From Dehalococcoidia bacterium (lineage in GTDB: Bacteria > Chloroflexota > Dehalococcoidia > DSTF01 > JALHUB01), in contig JASEFU010000001.1 in NCBI GenBank assembly GCA_030018455.1, positions 654,195 to 718,194 of the forward strand: DNA of 64,000 bases, in the 5' to 3' direction. The position numbers and the translations under genes were made by a program. The notes beneath the pieces are model-generated. The model did no database searches. It was not told the DNA's origin and saw only the letters and a program-made list of their open reading frames with translations. Of the stretch, positions 9,255-19,540 are shown one piece after another. Within the stretch, counting starts at the first letter, position 1; each line of letters opens with the position of its first letter.

Positions 9255-10487
9255 ATTAGAGGCACGCTCAGCCCACGCTACCCGGGTCGTAGAAAACGAT
9301 CAGGGACGTGTACCGGAGACCAGGGACAGACCTCTCCCGCCACTGCCGCCTTCTGTGGAAAACACAGGGCAGGCTTCCACTTAACCGTCCTCATCGCAGC
9401 TTTCATCGCCGTACTCTTCACCTCTTTTCTCGCCGGGCGCATCGATCTCGCTAAACACCGCTTTTCTTCCCCCGTTTCGCTTTCTCTGCCGGGAGTGGCG
9501 GCGGCTATCATCCCGCCCGAGCACTCGGTGCTGCGCTCGCCTATGCTGCCGTACACGGAACGGGGCATCCGCGGTGAAGAACCCTTGCCGACAGTGGCGC
9601 CGGTGCCCACCCTGCCGGCGCAGCAAGAAGAGGACATGCTCTTCGCGGCCGCGGCCCCCTTGCCCGCTCCTAAGCCGCCGTTCTTCGTCTACACCGTGCA
9701 GGAAGGAGATTCCGTCGGCGCCCTGGCGTCCCGCTTTGGTCTGGCGCCCGCTTCCATCCTCTGGAACAACCTTGACCTCGAGAACGCCGACGTCCTTACC
9801 GTCGGGCAGCAGCTGCGAATACCCACCAGCGATGGCCTGATCTACGAGGTCAGGCTGGGAGACACCCTGAGCGACATCGCCGAGCGCTTCGGCGTAACTG
9901 TCGACGACATCGTTGCCTTCCCTGCTAACGGGCTGAGCGGGCCGGACGGCATCGTTGAGAACCAGACGCTGTTCGTGCCTAACGGCGTGTTGCCTGCGCC
10001 GGCGGAGACACCGGTCGTGGAAGTCCCGCCGCCCGCTCCCATACTACCGTCGCCGGGGCCGACGAGCCCGCCGGCGAGCCCACCCCCGACGATCCCGCCC
10101 GCGAGAGGGCCGTCGTCCACCGGCTTCATCTGGCCGACCACCGGCAACATATCCAGCTACTTCGGGCCGTCGCACCCCCTGGGCATCGACATCGATATGT
10201 TCGGGCGTGGAGGCGCGCCTATCTACGCCGCCGCGTCGGGCACCGTCACCTTTGCGGGCGGGAACGCCTGCTGCTCCTACGGCCTCTACGTAATAGTGAA
10301 CCACGGGAACGGCTTCGAGACGCTATACGCCCACCTGGGTTCGATCGCCGTGTACCAGGGGCAGTGGGTCGAGCAGGGGCAGATTGTCGGCTACGTCGGC
10401 CTCACCGGCTACACCACCGGTTATCACCTGCACTTCGAGGTCCACCTCAACGGAGTCCACGTTAACCCGCTGAACTACCTCCCTTAG
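9255..10487 (+). CDS. Membrane-anchored LysM and M23 peptidase protein, probable ATT start
   Basis: A cell-wall protein with a membrane anchor ('LTVLIAAFIAVLFTSFLAG'), two LysM peptidoglycan-binding repeats ('YTVQEGDSVGALASRFGL' and 'YEVRLGDTLSDIAERFGV'), a Pro-rich linker and a C-terminal M23 (LytM) peptidase domain with 'HPLGIDIDMF' and 'GYHLHFEVHLNG' metal-ligand motifs. The first GTG in frame (9495) would remove the membrane segment, and the frame from 9255 to 9494 has no ATG, GTG, TTG or CTG. An AGGAGG Shine-Dalgarno lies 8 bases before the in-frame ATT at 9255, giving 410 residues with a basic N-terminus. Lytic activity or activation of an amidase are both possible. Confidence 0.85.
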   Translation: MRGTLSPRYPGRRKRSGTCTGDQGQTSPATAAFCGKHRAGFHLTVLIAAFIAVLFTSFLAGRIDLAKHRFSSPVSLSLPGVAAAIIPPEHSVLRSPMLPYTERGIRGEEPLPTVAPVPTLPAQQEEDMLFAAAAPLPAPKPPFFVYTVQEGDSVGALASRFGLAPASILWNNLDLENADVLTVGQQLRIPTSDGLIYEVRLGDTLSDIAERFGVTVDDIVAFPANGLSGPDGIVENQTLFVPNGVLPAPAETPVVEVPPPAPILPSPGPTSPPASPPPTIPPARGPSSTGFIWPTTGNISSYFGPSHPLGIDIDMFGRGGAPIYAAASGTVTFAGGNACCSYGLYVIVNHGNGFETLYAHLGSIAVYQGQWVEQGQIVGYVGLTGYTTGYHLHFEVHLNGVHVNPLNYLP

Positions 10488-10525
10488 GGGCAGCCCGTCC
10501 GTAGCGTAGTCTCCTGTCGCCTGTG

Positions 10526-11179
10526 CTACTTTGGGGTTTTTCGCGGCGCCGTGTGGTCGAGGAGCACTATCTCCGATTCGGCGGGAAGCGTCGCGTGGGT
10601 AACGGTTAGCCGCGGCTGAAGCTCGGAGGGGGACGCCCCCATCTCGCGCAGGAAACGGTCTACTCCGTCGAGCTTGAGGTCGGAGCCGGGCATCGCGTAG
10701 TGCATGGGCACGATCATCCGCGGCTCGAGGAGGCTCACCGTCTCGGCAGCGGTCGCCGCGTCGAGACCGCCCTGCCCGCCGATGGGGACAAGCAGGAGGT
10801 CGACGTTGCTCATCGTCTCCGCCTGCTCTGCGCTGGGGACCTGCGCCAGCCGTCCCAGGTGGCAGACGCGCATCCCCTCGAGCTCGATGACGTAGGCGGT
10901 GTTCTTGCCGTCCTTGCCGCGTCCCTTAGCGGAGTTCGTCGCGATCCCCGTAATCAGGATGCCCGCGCTCTCGTACTCCCCGGGGCCCCAGATCACGAGC
11001 GGGGAACCGCTGACGCCGCCCACGTAGCTATGATCGGGGTGGGCGCAGCTAACGGTGACGATATCGGCTGCGGGGCGGCCCATCGACAAACCGCCGGTCT
11101 TGGGGAAGGGGTCAGTCAGAATTGCGGCCTCTCTGCCGCGAATACGGAAGCAGGAGAGGCCAAGCCATATGAGTTCCAT
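10526..11179 (-). CDS. MBL-fold metal-dependent hydrolase (UlaG-like)
   Basis: A 217-residue protein of the beta-lactamase-fold L-ascorbate-lactonase/UlaG-like subgroup. It starts 'MELIWLGLSCFRIRG' and carries a metal motif 'SCAHPDHSY', 'GPGEYESAGILITGI', 'HLGRL' and 'MIVPMHYAMPG', which are the usual metal-ligand positions in this compact family. The substrate is unknown. It is transcribed from a -10 box placed 7 bases before the ATG, so the mRNA is probably leaderless. It is convergent with the LysM/M23 gene, 38 bases apart. Confidence 0.8.
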   Translation of the reverse strand: MELIWLGLSCFRIRGREAAILTDPFPKTGGLSMGRPAADIVTVSCAHPDHSYVGGVSGSPLVIWGPGEYESAGILITGIATNSAKGRGKDGKNTAYVIELEGMRVCHLGRLAQVPSAEQAETMSNVDLLLVPIGGQGGLDAATAAETVSLLEPRMIVPMHYAMPGSDLKLDGVDRFLREMGASPSELQPRLTVTHATLPAESEIVLLDHTAPRKTPK

Positions 11180-11186
11180 CGGACGC

Positions 11187-11192
11187 AGTATA
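11187..11192 (-). promoter_or_regulatory. -10 box of the MBL hydrolase gene
   Basis: TATACT on the minus strand, 7 bases before the ATG at 11179. The predicted transcription start coincides with the start codon. The -35 region (CTGCCT at 11215-11210, 17-base spacer) is weak. Confidence 0.5.
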
Positions 11193-11409
11193 GCATCCCT
11201 TTCCTCTTCAGGCAGCCCCTGCGACGGGGGTTGACAGACCCACCGGCACGCTTATTCTTGTCGCGAGAGTTGCGTCGAGTATTACAACTGGACCGGCATA
11301 GACTGGGTAGGGTTCAGCGGCGAGCGGGAAGGCTCTGGGCAGGTCCCTTATGAACACCTTCTCCAGCAAATCAGATAGAGGTGGCGCAATGCCAGCAAGG
11401 AGGCGATTA

Positions 11410-12297
11410 ATGAAACGATTTATGCTGGCAGCGTGCGCCGTGGCTGCGGCGCTGGTTGTGCTCAGTGTTGCGGAGGCTCAGACGCCGGAGCCTGTTTCCA
11501 CGGTGCCGGAGACTCCGGCTGAGAACCTGCCCACGATCGCGCCGCTTCCCACGGCGCAGCCGACGGCCACCTTTCTTGGGAACGCTTGGGTCAACGCTAG
11601 GCTCTCGGATGAACCGGTATTCGCGAAGATAGGCGACGTGGTCTGTGGTGAGGCACGGCGGTTTGTTCCGCCCGGCGCATACGGATCCGTCTACGAAGTT
11701 GAAGTTGCGTCGGCAGACGACAGGGCAGGCTGTGGGTACGAAGGCGCCACAGTGACATTCCTCATCGGAGACCGCACGGCGAACGAGTCTGGAATCTGGC
11801 GTTCCGGCCAGACGACCCAGTTGGTGTTGACGGTTGGGCCGCCGTTTGCGCAGTTCTTTGGGACAGCCTCTGTGGACCCCGCCACAACCGATCTGAATGA
11901 CCCCCAGGTCGTGCCGTATGTGAACGGCTTGGATTGCGGCTACCAGTTGAACCCGTGGCAAGGGGCGGGCTCCCCCTTCGGCTACCATGTAGTAGTCTAT
12001 TCCGCTGAGATCAAGGCGGGATGTGCGACGGATGGGCAAGAAGTGTCCTTTAAGCTGGTAGATAAGAGAACAGGGGAGATCGCTGCCGAGGCGATGGGCA
12101 GAGCAATCTGGTATCCCCTTGCCTTTGAGAGAGATATCAATCTCGCTTTCACCCGCGTGCCCGTTGCGCAGATCCCGGTTGCCGGCGGTGATGGTGGCAC
12201 GGGCGTGACGTGGGCACCCGTTTTCGCGATCGGCGGGCTACTGATTCTTGTGGGAGGGATCGGCGGGCTCCTGGCGATCAGAAGGCTGGTTCGTTAA
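11410..12297 (+). CDS. Exported protein with C-terminal membrane anchor, unknown function
   Basis: A 295-residue protein with a clear signal peptide ('MKRFMLAACAVAAALVVLSV', cleavage near AEA-Q), a Pro/Thr-rich spacer, two similar extracellular beta domains (each with 'C.....P.....Y.V.V.SA......GC....VTF'-type spacing, about 60-150 and 160-240) and a C-terminal transmembrane helix 'VFAIGGLLILVGGIGGLLAI' followed by RRLVR. The ATG at 11410 is preferred over those at 11350 and 11389 because AAGGAGG lies 6 bases before it and the signal peptide starts directly. The four cysteines may form two disulfides. The layout resembles a sorted or anchored surface protein. No family was recognised. Confidence 0.75.
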   Translation: MKRFMLAACAVAAALVVLSVAEAQTPEPVSTVPETPAENLPTIAPLPTAQPTATFLGNAWVNARLSDEPVFAKIGDVVCGEARRFVPPGAYGSVYEVEVASADDRAGCGYEGATVTFLIGDRTANESGIWRSGQTTQLVLTVGPPFAQFFGTASVDPATTDLNDPQVVPYVNGLDCGYQLNPWQGAGSPFGYHVVVYSAEIKAGCATDGQEVSFKLVDKRTGEIAAEAMGRAIWYPLAFERDINLAFTRVPVAQIPVAGGDGGTGVTWAPVFAIGGLLILVGGIGGLLAIRRLVR

Positions 12298-12398
12298 TCA
12301 GTCGTCCAATCCAGCTTGCGCTTGAAGGGCCGTCCTTGCGGGCGGCCCTCTTGCTCGCTAGAGAGTCGCGGGAGCGTGGTACCATATCGCGTCAGCGC

Positions 12399-12427
12399 TT
12401 GACATCGCATTGGGCTCGTGGTTAACT
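12399..12427 (+). promoter_or_regulatory. hrcA operon promoter
   Basis: A perfect TTGACA at 12399-12404, a 17-base spacer and a weak -10 (TTAACT). The CIRCE operator starts 9 bases downstream, so bound HrcA would cover the transcription start. Confidence 0.5.
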
Positions 12428-12436
12428 GAGAATTGG

Positions 12437-12463
12437 TTAGCACTCTCCACTTTAGAGTGCTAA
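12437..12463 (+). promoter_or_regulatory. CIRCE operator of hrcA
   Basis: A perfect CIRCE element: TTAGCACTC, 9-base spacer, GAGTGCTAA. It is the known binding site of the HrcA repressor and lies 161 bases before the hrcA ATG. An identical pair of arms precedes groEL at 36109. The leader 12464-12624 shows no other recognised element. Confidence 0.95.
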
Positions 12464-12624
12464 TCGGGAAGTGAAAGAGGACTGCAACCTCTGCTTCCGG
12501 TCTCGCATGCGTAACGCGCGGAGACTGGCGGGTTTCGGTTGCATGGTTTTTCGGCGGCCCGAAGAGCGCAGGGGACATCTGCTCTCCATCGGTCACGACG
12601 GCTGCCTTGTGTACGACAGGTAAC

Positions 12625-13653
12625 ATGACGATGCTGGCTGAAAGGACAGCGCAGATCTTACGTTGCATCGTCGGGGAGTACATCGATACGGCTGTGCCGG
12701 TCGGCTCCGAGACGATAGTCCGCAAGTACAACCTTCCCGTGTCTCCGGCCACCGTGCGCAACGAGATGGCGCGGCTCGAGGACGAAGGCTATATCACCCA
12801 TCCGCACACTTCCGCCGGACGCATCCCTTCCGACAGGGGGTACCGTTACTACGTCGAGTACCTGATGGAGGAGGAAGAGCTGGACGGCGTCTTCAAGTAC
12901 TCTCTCCGTCAGCGTCTGGTTGACGTTCGGCAGTTCAGCGGCCCGTTCGACGAATGGCTGCGGCTTGCGGTCGCCGTGCTGGCGGAGAGCGTGCGCAACG
13001 CCGCCGTGGCCACGGTGCCGCGGCCCCCGCGCTGCGAGTTGCAGCACCTGGAGATCGTCGTCCTCGACCACGGACGGGCGCTGCTCATCGTCGTGTTCAG
13101 CGGCGCCTGGGTGAAGCAGCACGTCCTCACCTTCACGGAGCCGATGACGCAGGAAGAGGCCTCGGTTCTCGCCGCGCGCCTGAGCGACCTCTTCGGGCGG
13201 CTCACGTACCCGGAGGTCGTTGGCCGGAACGTCGCGCTGTCGCCGGCCGAGAGGCAGGTCATGGACGCGGTCGCCGACATCATGGCGGCCGAGGACGAGG
13301 CCCTGTTCGACGCGGCCTACCTCGACGGGATATTGCACGTCTTCCGGCAGCCGGAGTTCGCCGCGATGGACGTGGTGCTGGAGCTGCTGGCAAACCTGCA
13401 GGAGGAGAACCTCCCCAAGGCGATCCCGTTCAAGCGGTTGGCGGGGCAGGACATCGCCATGGTGATCGGCGGCGAAAACGAGCAGGATGCGCTCAGACGT
13501 TGCAGCATCATCCTCACCGGATACGGCGATCCGGGAAGCGCCAGCGGCGCCCTTGCCGTGCTCGGCCCTACCAGGATGCGGTATTCGCGCATCATACCCA
13601 CCCTCCGCTTCCTTTCGGAGGTGGTCGGTGAGCAAATGGCGTACTTATCATAA
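12625..13653 (+). CDS. hrcA: Heat-inducible transcription repressor HrcA
   Basis: A 342-residue repressor that binds CIRCE and is kept active by GroEL. The N-terminal winged helix is recognisable by 'ERTAQILRCIVGEYIDTAVP', 'VSPATVRNEMARLEDEGYI' and 'HPHTSAGRIPSDRGYRYYV', and a GAF-like dimerisation domain follows, with a C-terminal 'GSASGALAVLGPTRMRYSRI'. The ATG at 12625 is chosen over the TTG at 12607; the second ATG at 12631 is also possible. It is the first gene of hrcA-grpE and is autoregulated through the CIRCE site upstream. Confidence 0.97.
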   Translation: MTMLAERTAQILRCIVGEYIDTAVPVGSETIVRKYNLPVSPATVRNEMARLEDEGYITHPHTSAGRIPSDRGYRYYVEYLMEEEELDGVFKYSLRQRLVDVRQFSGPFDEWLRLAVAVLAESVRNAAVATVPRPPRCELQHLEIVVLDHGRALLIVVFSGAWVKQHVLTFTEPMTQEEASVLAARLSDLFGRLTYPEVVGRNVALSPAERQVMDAVADIMAAEDEALFDAAYLDGILHVFRQPEFAAMDVVLELLANLQEENLPKAIPFKRLAGQDIAMVIGGENEQDALRRCSIILTGYGDPGSASGALAVLGPTRMRYSRIIPTLRFLSEVVGEQMAYLS

Positions 13654-13677
13654 TTATCGAAAGAGCTGGGGGCATGG

Positions 13678-14283
13678 ATGTCTGAACAGGAGAAGGAGAA
13701 CGAACAGCCGGAGATAGTCGATAAGCGCAGTTCCAGCGGCGGCAAGAAGAAGGCGGAGGAGCGCCCCGCGGAGACGGAGGATGTCGAGGCCCTGCGCACC
13801 GGCCTGGAGGAAGAGCGCAAGAAGGCAGAAGCCTACCTCGCGAACTGGCAGCGGGCCGCCGCCGACTTCCAGAACTATAAGCGTCGCGTCGAACAGGAGC
13901 GCGACGAGGTGGCGCGCCTGGCGAACGCCGCCCTCATCATCAACATCCTGCCCATTCTTGACGACCTCGAGCGCGCGCTCCTCAGCGTCGACACGCACCT
14001 GGCCGGCCTGACCTGGGTCGACGGCATCCGCCTCATCTACCGCAAATTTCAGGCCGTGCTCGAGGCGGCGGGCGTCAGCGAGATCAAGACGGAGGGGCAG
14101 GACTTCGACCCGCGGGTGCATGAGGCGGTGATGTACGGCGAGGGGGAGGAAGGGAAGATCGTCTCGGAGGTGCAGCGCGGGTATACGCTTGACGGCCGCG
14201 TGCTGCGCCCGGCGATGGTCGTCGTCGGCCGCGGCAAGCCGGGGGCCGGTCCGGAGGGCAAGGACGAGGGCGAACAAGGATAA
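13678..14283 (+). CDS. grpE: Nucleotide exchange factor GrpE
   Basis: A 201-residue co-chaperone that drives ADP release from DnaK. It has an acidic disordered N-terminus, a long coiled helix (about 40-85, with 'NWQRAAADFQNYKRRVEQER'), a four-helix dimer region 'ILPILDDLERAL' and the C-terminal beta wing 'DPRVHEAVMYGEGEEGKIV...GYTLDGRVLRPAMVVVG'. It follows hrcA by 24 bases, so both are under CIRCE control. Confidence 0.97.
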   Translation: MSEQEKENEQPEIVDKRSSSGGKKKAEERPAETEDVEALRTGLEEERKKAEAYLANWQRAAADFQNYKRRVEQERDEVARLANAALIINILPILDDLERALLSVDTHLAGLTWVDGIRLIYRKFQAVLEAAGVSEIKTEGQDFDPRVHEAVMYGEGEEGKIVSEVQRGYTLDGRVLRPAMVVVGRGKPGAGPEGKDEGEQG

Positions 14284-14295
14284 GAAGGGGAAGTT

Positions 14296-14402
14296 CGGAG
14301 GGACACTCTGACGGGGTTGAAGGCTTGCCTGCTGCGGGCAGGGGTGTTGCCTTCGCTTCCATGACTGGTCAGCGGGCGGGTGGGTGGGAAGATAAGCGTT
14401 GG
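14296..14402 (-). repeat. Degenerate copy of a dispersed intergenic repeat
   Basis: In the grpE-dnaK gap. The reverse strand of 14373-14391 (AACGCTTATCTTCCCACC and nearby CCCGCCCGCTG) matches the elements at 40394 and 48799, and a GGACAC core lies near 14300. The rest of the 316-base gap holds a short palindrome at 14515-14534 and no gene. Confidence 0.4.
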
Positions 14403-14514
14403 CTTGCAGACAGACGGAAAAACGGTGGATGGCCGGAAAACGTGGCAATTGTCGAATCCTACTCTGAAGACCAGGGAGCTTCAGATTTCGGCGAAGATAT
14501 ATGCTTGACGGGGG

Positions 14515-14534
14515 CTGCGGGATTTAGCCCGCAG
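14515..14534. repeat. Palindrome upstream of dnaK
   Basis: CTGCGGG, 6-base loop, CCCGCAG. It lies 65 bases before the dnaK ATG. A TTAGCACCC sequence at 14540 looks like half a CIRCE but has no second arm. Confidence 0.45.
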
Positions 14535-14599
14535 AATTGTTAGCACCCACGACGTCGGCAATCATCAATCGAAGATGACTCTCAACGGAGGAGCCTGAT

Positions 14600-16489
<1,890 letters not shown>

Positions 16490-16621
16490 AGTCGGTCTGG
16501 GGGGACACCTCTACCTGCTGTCAAAGCCCCAGGCCATCGGCAGGGGACGGCGTCTCTTGCACCCTCGTGTGGTCGATGGCGCCGCCTCGCAGGTCGGGGA
16601 CTCGGGACGGCGTCGAGCAAG

Positions 16622-16646
16622 TGCCCCAGCCTTCAGGTTGGGGCAT
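16622..16646. repeat. Hairpin between dnaK and the transporter gene
   Basis: TGCCCCA and TGGGGCA arms enclosing a CC/GG inner pair, with 'cagccttcaggttgggg' character. It could end dnaK transcription, but there is no U-tract. The remainder of 16490-16791 shows no gene. Confidence 0.4.
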
Positions 16647-16791
16647 GTTTTCGCAGCACGCTGCGGTAATTCCGGCCCGTCGTTATCCTTCAGAGAGCCC
16701 ACGACTTCGCCGAAAGGGGCGAGTCGGGCACAGAGGGCCGACCTGCCGGGGGGAGATGGATCGGTGCCAGGCCCTGGCCCCGGCGCGTTCT

Positions 16792-16820
16792 CTGACATGC
16801 CGCCCCCCGCGTGATATCAT
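16792..16820 (+). promoter_or_regulatory. Promoter of the GPH transporter gene
   Basis: CTGACA (5/6), a 17-base spacer and TATCAT (5/6), with the -10 box ending 6 bases before the ATG at 16827. The transcript should be leaderless or nearly so, and no Shine-Dalgarno is present. Confidence 0.6.
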
Positions 16821-16826
16821 CTTCGC

Positions 16827-18179
16827 ATGGCGAGCACGCCCGACAGCGCCAGAGAGCTGCCGCTACGCAATAAGATGCTCTATGCCTCCGGCTCACTCGG
16901 AGGCAACGTCATCTCCCGCAGCAAAGACCTCTGGATCATCTACTTCTATGCCCCGCCTGCCGACGCCGATCTCCCCACCCTCGTCCCCCGCGTCACGCTC
17001 GGCCTGCTGCTCTTCCTCGCCCGCCTCATCGAAGCCTTCGACGACCCCCTCATCGGCTACTGGAGCGACCGCACGAGCAGCCGTTGGGGACGGCGCATCC
17101 CCTTCGTAATCACCGCCACGCCCTTCTACGCCTTCTTCTTCTTCCTCCTCTGGACGCCGCCTGACGACTCGACCACCGTGCGCAACGCCGTCTACTTCTT
17201 CGTGGTCCTCGAAACCTTTCACCTTTTCAGCACGCTGTCCGGCGGCCCCTTCGAATCCCTACTGCCTGAAATCGCGGTGACCAGCAAGGACCGCGTCGCC
17301 GTCGTCGCCTGGCAGGTCGCTTTCGGGGCGGTCGGCGCCGGCATCGGCCTCGTCGCTAGCGGCCTGATCATCGACGCCTTCGGTTTCACCATCATGGGAC
17401 TGATCATGGGCGCGACGGGCCTTCTTTCGCGCTACGTTGCTCTCGCCGGCGTCTGGGGGCACGTTAAGCGGGAGGTGCCCCCGGCGCGCATGAAATTGAT
17501 GCAGGCCTTTCGCACCACCTTCTCCAATGACCAGTTCCTCTTCTTTCTCCCCACATACATCCTGTTCAACGCCGGCATCTCGATGATGACGGGCGTGCTG
17601 CCCTTCTTCACGACGGCGGTGCTGGAGATCGAGGAGGAAGGCGCGATAGTCGCTGCCCTGACGGCGACCGCGATAACCGTTCTGATGCTTGCCCTCGTGC
17701 CGATGTACCTCATCTCCCGACGCAAGGGCAAGGCGTGGACGTATTCGCTGGCGATGCTTATCGCCGGGCTGTACCTGCCGTGGCTGTTCTTCATGGGCTT
17801 CGTTCCCGGCATCGACCGCCTCGTCCAGACCTTTATCTTCGCCGCCTTCATTGGCTTGCCGATGACGGCCATGCAGACGTTCCCCAACGCGATAATGGCC
17901 GACATCATAGATTACGATGCCGTGAAGACGGGCCTCCGCCGCGAGGCGATGTACTACGGGACACAGGCCACCCTCGAAAAGATGGCGTCGGCCCTTTATC
18001 CGCCCATTCTCGCCGGCCTCCTCGAGCTCGGGAGCACTACGGCCGACCCACTCGGGATCAGGCTCGTCGGGCCGGTGGCAGGCCTCCTGTCGCTAACGGC
18101 GTATTTCTCCTTTCGCGGCTATCGTCTGCCGGATACCGTCACGCCGGAGACCCTGGCCGAACGCGGCATGACACGGTGA
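16827..18179 (+). CDS. MFS transporter, GPH (MelB-like) family
   Basis: A 450-residue membrane protein with about 12 predicted helices. The N-terminal half has the MFS_2/GPH signature: 'DDPLIGYWSDRTSSRWGRRIPF' is the cytoplasmic loop 2-3 motif of the glycoside-pentoside-hexuronide:cation symporters. The C-terminal half includes 'FPNAIMADIIDYDAVKTGLRREAMYYG', another typical GPH segment. A sodium- or proton-coupled sugar or lipid-headgroup symporter is inferred, with unknown substrate. It sits between dnaK and dnaJ on the same strand but has its own promoter, so it is probably not part of the chaperone operon. Confidence 0.85.
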   Translation: MASTPDSARELPLRNKMLYASGSLGGNVISRSKDLWIIYFYAPPADADLPTLVPRVTLGLLLFLARLIEAFDDPLIGYWSDRTSSRWGRRIPFVITATPFYAFFFFLLWTPPDDSTTVRNAVYFFVVLETFHLFSTLSGGPFESLLPEIAVTSKDRVAVVAWQVAFGAVGAGIGLVASGLIIDAFGFTIMGLIMGATGLLSRYVALAGVWGHVKREVPPARMKLMQAFRTTFSNDQFLFFLPTYILFNAGISMMTGVLPFFTTAVLEIEEEGAIVAALTATAITVLMLALVPMYLISRRKGKAWTYSLAMLIAGLYLPWLFFMGFVPGIDRLVQTFIFAAFIGLPMTAMQTFPNAIMADIIDYDAVKTGLRREAMYYGTQATLEKMASALYPPILAGLLELGSTTADPLGIRLVGPVAGLLSLTAYFSFRGYRLPDTVTPETLAERGMTR

Positions 18180-18242
18180 AAGCAAGGCGCGTGTCTGCTA
18201 TCATTAAAGGTCGGGCCATTATGCCCGAATCGCTCCCATACC

Positions 18243-18248
18243 GATAAT
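18243..18248 (+). promoter_or_regulatory. Candidate -10 box of dnaJ
   Basis: GATAAT ending 6 bases before the dnaJ ATG, with no Shine-Dalgarno in front of the ATG. A leaderless dnaJ transcript is inferred. The -35 side is weak, so read-through from the transporter gene remains possible. Confidence 0.4.
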
Positions 18249-18254
18249 AGACCG

Positions 18255-19367
18255 ATGACGACGAAACTCGACTATTACGACGTGCTGGGCGTTCCCCGCA
18301 ACGCGACGCCTGAAGAGATAAAGAAGGCGTTCCGGCGGCTGGCGATGCGGCATCATCCTGACCGCAGCAAGGAGCCGGACGCGGAGCAGCGGTTCAAGGA
18401 GATCAATGAGGCCTACGAGGTCCTCTCCGACCCCCAGAAGCGCTCCGCCTACGACCGCTTTGGGCACGCGGGCATCGATGGGCCGTACGTGCGCGGCTTC
18501 GACGGCTTTGATTTCGGAGGCTTCGGCGATATCTTCGATGCCTTCTTCGGCGGCACCGCATCGCGCCGCCGCCAGCCGCAGCGCGGCCCCGATCTGCGCG
18601 TGAATCTAACGCTCTCGTTCGAGGAGGCTGTCTTCGGCTGCGATAAGCAGATCGAGGTGGTACGGCACGAGGCGTGCTCCGCCTGCAAGGGGCTGCGGGC
18701 CGAGCCGGGCACTGACCCGCGCAAGTGCCCCAACTGCGGCGGCAGCGGCGAAGTGCGGCGCTACCAGCGGAGCATCTTCGGACAGTTCGTCAACATCGCC
18801 ACCTGCGAGCGCTGCGGCGGCGAGGGCCGCGTCGTCGATACACCCTGTCACAAGTGCAGGGGTAGCGGCCGCGAGCGCATGAAGCGGCGGTTGGAGGTCA
18901 AGGTGCCGGCGGGTGTCAACACCGGCTGGCAAATGCGCCTAACCGGCGAAGGCGAGATGGGTAGCCACGGCGGCGGCAGGGGTAACCTGTACGTCCTGTT
19001 CGAGGTCGAGGACCATCCGCTCTTCAAGCGCGAGGACGACGACCTGGTGTACGAGCTCAAGCTGAACTTCGCGCAGGCAGCCCTCGGCGACGAGGTGCCG
19101 GTGCCGACGCTCAACGGCGAGCGCCGGCTGAAGATACCGGCGGGCATCCAGAACGACCACGTCTTCGTGCTGAAGAAGGAAGGCGTGCCCCACCTGCGAG
19201 GCGGCGGCCGCGGCGACATGTTCGTGCGGGTGCGGATCGAGACGCCGACGCGGCTGAGCGACGAGCAGAAGCGGCTGCTCGAGCAGTTGAAGGCGTCGCT
19301 TGCTGAGGAGCACGGCAAGGACGGCAAGGGCTTCATTGGCAGAATAAAGGACTCGCTGGGCGGGTAA
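18255..19367 (+). CDS. dnaJ: Chaperone protein DnaJ
   Basis: A 370-residue type I Hsp40. The J domain (1-70) has the HPD motif in '[12 protein letters not shown]'. A Gly/Phe region ('[20 protein letters not shown]') follows, then the zinc domain with four CxxC repeats ([30 protein letters not shown]) and the two substrate-binding beta domains. The first zinc repeat lacks the final Gly of CxxCxGxG. It stimulates DnaK ATPase and delivers unfolded clients. A GGGCGGG/CCCGCC inverted repeat overlaps its stop codon. Confidence 0.97.
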   Translation: MTTKLDYYDVLGVPRNATPEEIKKAFRRLAMRHHPDRSKEPDAEQRFKEINEAYEVLSDPQKRSAYDRFGHAGIDGPYVRGFDGFDFGGFGDIFDAFFGGTASRRRQPQRGPDLRVNLTLSFEEAVFGCDKQIEVVRHEACSACKGLRAEPGTDPRKCPNCGGSGEVRRYQRSIFGQFVNIATCERCGGEGRVVDTPCHKCRGSGRERMKRRLEVKVPAGVNTGWQMRLTGEGEMGSHGGGRGNLYVLFEVEDHPLFKREDDDLVYELKLNFAQAALGDEVPVPTLNGERRLKIPAGIQNDHVFVLKKEGVPHLRGGGRGDMFVRVRIETPTRLSDEQKRLLEQLKASLAEEHGKDGKGFIGRIKDSLGG

Positions 19368-19451
19368 AGATCTTGCCCGCCTGGATGCGCCACCGGGGGC
19401 TCGAGGAAGGACAGGCAGTGCGAGCCCAGGCATCCGGCGACAAACACGTAG

Positions 19452-19504
19452 CCGAGCCTTTTCAGGCTCGGGGGTCAATTGGCGGCCAGGCTGGAAGCCT
19501 GGCC
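19452..19504. repeat. Two adjacent palindromes between dnaJ and prmA
   Basis: CCGAGCCT/AGGCTCGG (19452-19471) and GGCCAGGCT/AGCCTGGCC (19484-19504). The second is followed by 'tac' and closely resembles the element at 21351-21373. They belong to the intergenic palindrome family of this genome. Confidence 0.55.
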
Positions 19505-19540
19505 TACACTTTCGTGTTTTCGATGCGCGCCGTGGATAGC

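Noticed and set aside
14540-14548. CIRCE-like TTAGCACCC upstream of dnaK
   Set aside because: Only one arm resembles CIRCE; there is no GAGTGCTAA arm at the right distance, in contrast to the perfect elements before hrcA and groEL.
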